Below are positions 62,654 to 64,000 of a stretch of DNA of 64,000 bases, in pieces. Each line of letters opens with the position of its first letter. Positions within the stretch are counted from its first letter, which is position 1. The DNA comes from Actinomycetales bacterium (lineage in GTDB: Bacteria > Actinomycetota > Actinomycetes > Actinomycetales > Actinomycetaceae), in NCBI GenBank assembly GCA_015655375.1, contig JAATFD010000012.1, positions 1 to 64,000 of the forward strand, written 5' to 3'. The notes below the pieces were generated by a model. That model ran no database searches. It was not told the DNA's origin and saw nothing but the letters and a program-made list of their open reading frames with translations. The position numbers and the translations under genes were made by a program.

Positions 62654-63658
62654 ATGGACGTCATCGTGGCGGACGCCATCACCCGCACATACGGCCGAGG
62701 ACGTGACGCCTTCACGGCTGTGGACGGGGTCGCGCTGGCTGTCGCCCAGGGCGAGCTCGTCGCTCTGCTCGGGACGAACGGGGCAGGAAAGACCTCCCTC
62801 GTCGAAGTCCTCGAAGGGCTGGCGGCCCCGACCTCGGGCCGGGTGCGCGTCTTGGGCGCCGACCCGATCGCGGACCGCGCTGCGATCCGTCCCCACACCG
62901 GGATGATGCTGCAGGAGGCCGGGTTCGCCCGCGACCTCACCGTGCGCGAGACCCTGAGGATGTGGGCCGGGACCCTCAGCGCGCCCCGCCCCATCGACGA
63001 GGCGCTCGGCCTCGTGGAACTGCACGATCGGGCGGGCGTCCGTGTGAAGTCTCTGTCCGGCGGGGAGCAGCGCCGCCTCGACCTCGCAATGGCCACGCTG
63101 GGACGCCCGAAGGTTCTCTTCCTCGACGAGCCGACGACCGGGCTGGACCCCGCCTCGCGGCGCCGCACCTGGGGGCTGATGCGCGCGATGCTCGACGAGG
63201 GCGCAACGGTCCTGCTGACGACCCACTACCTGGAGGAGGCCGAGGAGCTGGCCGACCGGGTCCTCATTATGTCCCGCGGGCGGGTGCTCCGACAGGGCAC
63301 GGTCGCCGAGATCGTCGCCAGCCAACCGGCCTCGGTGTCGTTCGCGACTGCTGGCGTCATCAGTACCGGTGGCGCACCGGGGGGGCTCTCCCCCGCCGAC
63401 CTCGCGCTTCTGCCCGCCCTCGTGACCAAGCCCGAGGTCGTCCGCGAGCGCGTTCGCCTGTCTTCCTCCGACCTCCAGACGACGCTGACCGAGCTGCTGG
63501 GATTGGCCGCCCTGCGCGGGATCGCCCTCGACGATCTCGAGGCGCGCTCGGCGTCCCTTGAGCAGGCCTTCCTGGCGCTCACCGGTTCCGCACACGAGAA
63601 CGAGGACCAGGCCGCCGCGACCGGGTCCAGTGCCCCGCCGTCGACCCGCGCCGCCTGA
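62654..63658 (+). CDS. ABC exporter ATP-binding protein (DrrA-like)
   Basis: A 334-residue protein. ATG 62654 (MDVIVADAITRTYG) follows GAGGAG; the frame is open upstream with a possible ATG at 62542, but that extension is not conserved. Walker A is GTNGAGKTS, Q-loop MMLQEAGF, signature LSGGEQRRLDLAMA, Walker B VLFLDEPTTGLDPASRR, switch TTHYLEEAEELAD. A C-terminal DrrA-type extension follows, ending in a disordered tail. It would energise the adjacent ABC-2 permease to export a drug, lipid or polymer. Confidence 0.9.
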   Translation: MDVIVADAITRTYGRGRDAFTAVDGVALAVAQGELVALLGTNGAGKTSLVEVLEGLAAPTSGRVRVLGADPIADRAAIRPHTGMMLQEAGFARDLTVRETLRMWAGTLSAPRPIDEALGLVELHDRAGVRVKSLSGGEQRRLDLAMATLGRPKVLFLDEPTTGLDPASRRRTWGLMRAMLDEGATVLLTTHYLEEAEELADRVLIMSRGRVLRQGTVAEIVASQPASVSFATAGVISTGGAPGGLSPADLALLPALVTKPEVVRERVRLSSSDLQTTLTELLGLAALRGIALDDLEARSASLEQAFLALTGSAHENEDQAAATGSSAPPSTRAA

Positions 63659-63692
63659 GGGGAACAGACCCATTCCGAAAGGACCTCATTCC

Positions 63693-64000
63693 ATGGATGC
63701 AACCACACCGAGCCCGTCTGCCACACGTCAGCCCACCGCCCACGTCACGCGATCCCGTCGCTCCGCCGCTCCCCGCCGAGTTCTCGCGATCGGGCGCGCG
63801 GAGTTCACCCTCTTCTGGCGCAATCCGACTGCGCTGCTGACGGCCCTCCTCATGCCGATCGGCATGGTTGTGCTCCTCGGACCCACACTCGGGAACTCCC
63901 TGATCGGCGGCAGATTCACTGTCTTCATGGTCAACACCCTGGCGCTGTGGAGTCTGCTGTTCGTCGTTTACTTCACCCTCACGACAGTGCTCGTCTCGCG
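63693..64000 (+). CDS. ABC-2 type permease, 5' part (gene runs off window)
   Basis: The visible 102 residues start at ATG 63693 with GAAAGGA upstream. A 30-residue basic head precedes VLAIGRAEFTLFWRNPTALLTALLMPIGMVVLLGP, the typical ABC-2 entry helix with RxEFxLFxRNP. A second helix begins at TVFMVNTLALWSLLFVVYF. It follows the ATPase gene by 34 bases, so the two form one exporter. The C-terminus and any downstream regulator are outside. Confidence 0.82.
   Translation, partial: MDATTPSPSATRQPTAHVTRSRRSAAPRRVLAIGRAEFTLFWRNPTALLTALLMPIGMVVLLGPTLGNSLIGGRFTVFMVNTLALWSLLFVVYFTLTTVLVS

Overview
The window is a GC-rich, gene-dense stretch of a bacterial chromosome, almost certainly from the Actinomycetota. 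Pointers are the PadR/ino1 inositol-phosphate synthase pair, an HrpA helicase with a DUF3418 tail, class Ib ribonucleotide reductase (nrdHIE plus nrdF), a single-chain L-serine ammonia-lyase, an Xfp-type phosphoketolase (bifid shunt) and many GTG/ATGA-coupled starts. A fermentative, Actinomycetaceae-like organism would fit, but the family is inference. No rRNA, tRNA, CRISPR array, intact insertion sequence or prophage gene was seen.

Layout. 0-14.3 kb: the 3' part of hrpA and a SprT-like zinc protease; a dead moxR copy; padR-ino1; a five-gene DUF4129/MoxR/DUF58 membrane operon; a dead DUF4143 ATPase; 6-phosphofructokinase; then a block of gene debris (GNAT, alpha/beta-hydrolase, WYL regulator) ending at dut. 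14.4-19.9 kb: purine phosphoribosyltransferase, a P-loop kinase, pyridoxine kinase, a secreted Cys-rich protein with a low-Mr tyrosine phosphatase, MTA/SAH nucleosidase and an acetyltransferase. 20-23.7 kb: a methionine-type ABC importer split into two divergent operons, each with its own permease. 23.7-33.3 kb: SDR plus amidase converging on a seven-gene operon that encodes a peptide/nickel-type ABC importer, an AhpD-like protein and a class III aminotransferase. 33.6-39.4 kb: a hydrolase, a metY / S58 peptidase / sdaA run, and a DoxX protein. 39.4-45.2 kb: nrdHIE behind a paired NrdR operator and a cluster of DnaA-box-like motifs, then a small membrane protein and a COG3044 ATPase.

45.2-56.7 kb is the most distinctive part. 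Two Gfo/Idh/MocA oxidoreductases, a DUF6807 protein, an MHS-type MFS carrier, a zinc-type alcohol dehydrogenase, a TIM-barrel epimerase, an SDR and a large flavoprotein surround one LacI-family regulator. Four copies of a LacI-type palindrome (consensus GGAAWGCGCTTTCC) lie in the promoter regions of these genes, so the block looks like one locally controlled regulon for uptake and stepwise oxidation/epimerisation of an unidentified polyol, sugar or sugar acid. The rest (56.7-64 kb) holds a Na+/H+ antiporter, nrdF (detached from nrdHIE by about 16 kb), phosphoketolase and the start of a DrrAB-like ABC exporter that runs off the end.

Pseudogenes are concentrated in the first 14 kb: five decaying genes, against none recognised in the remaining 50 kb.
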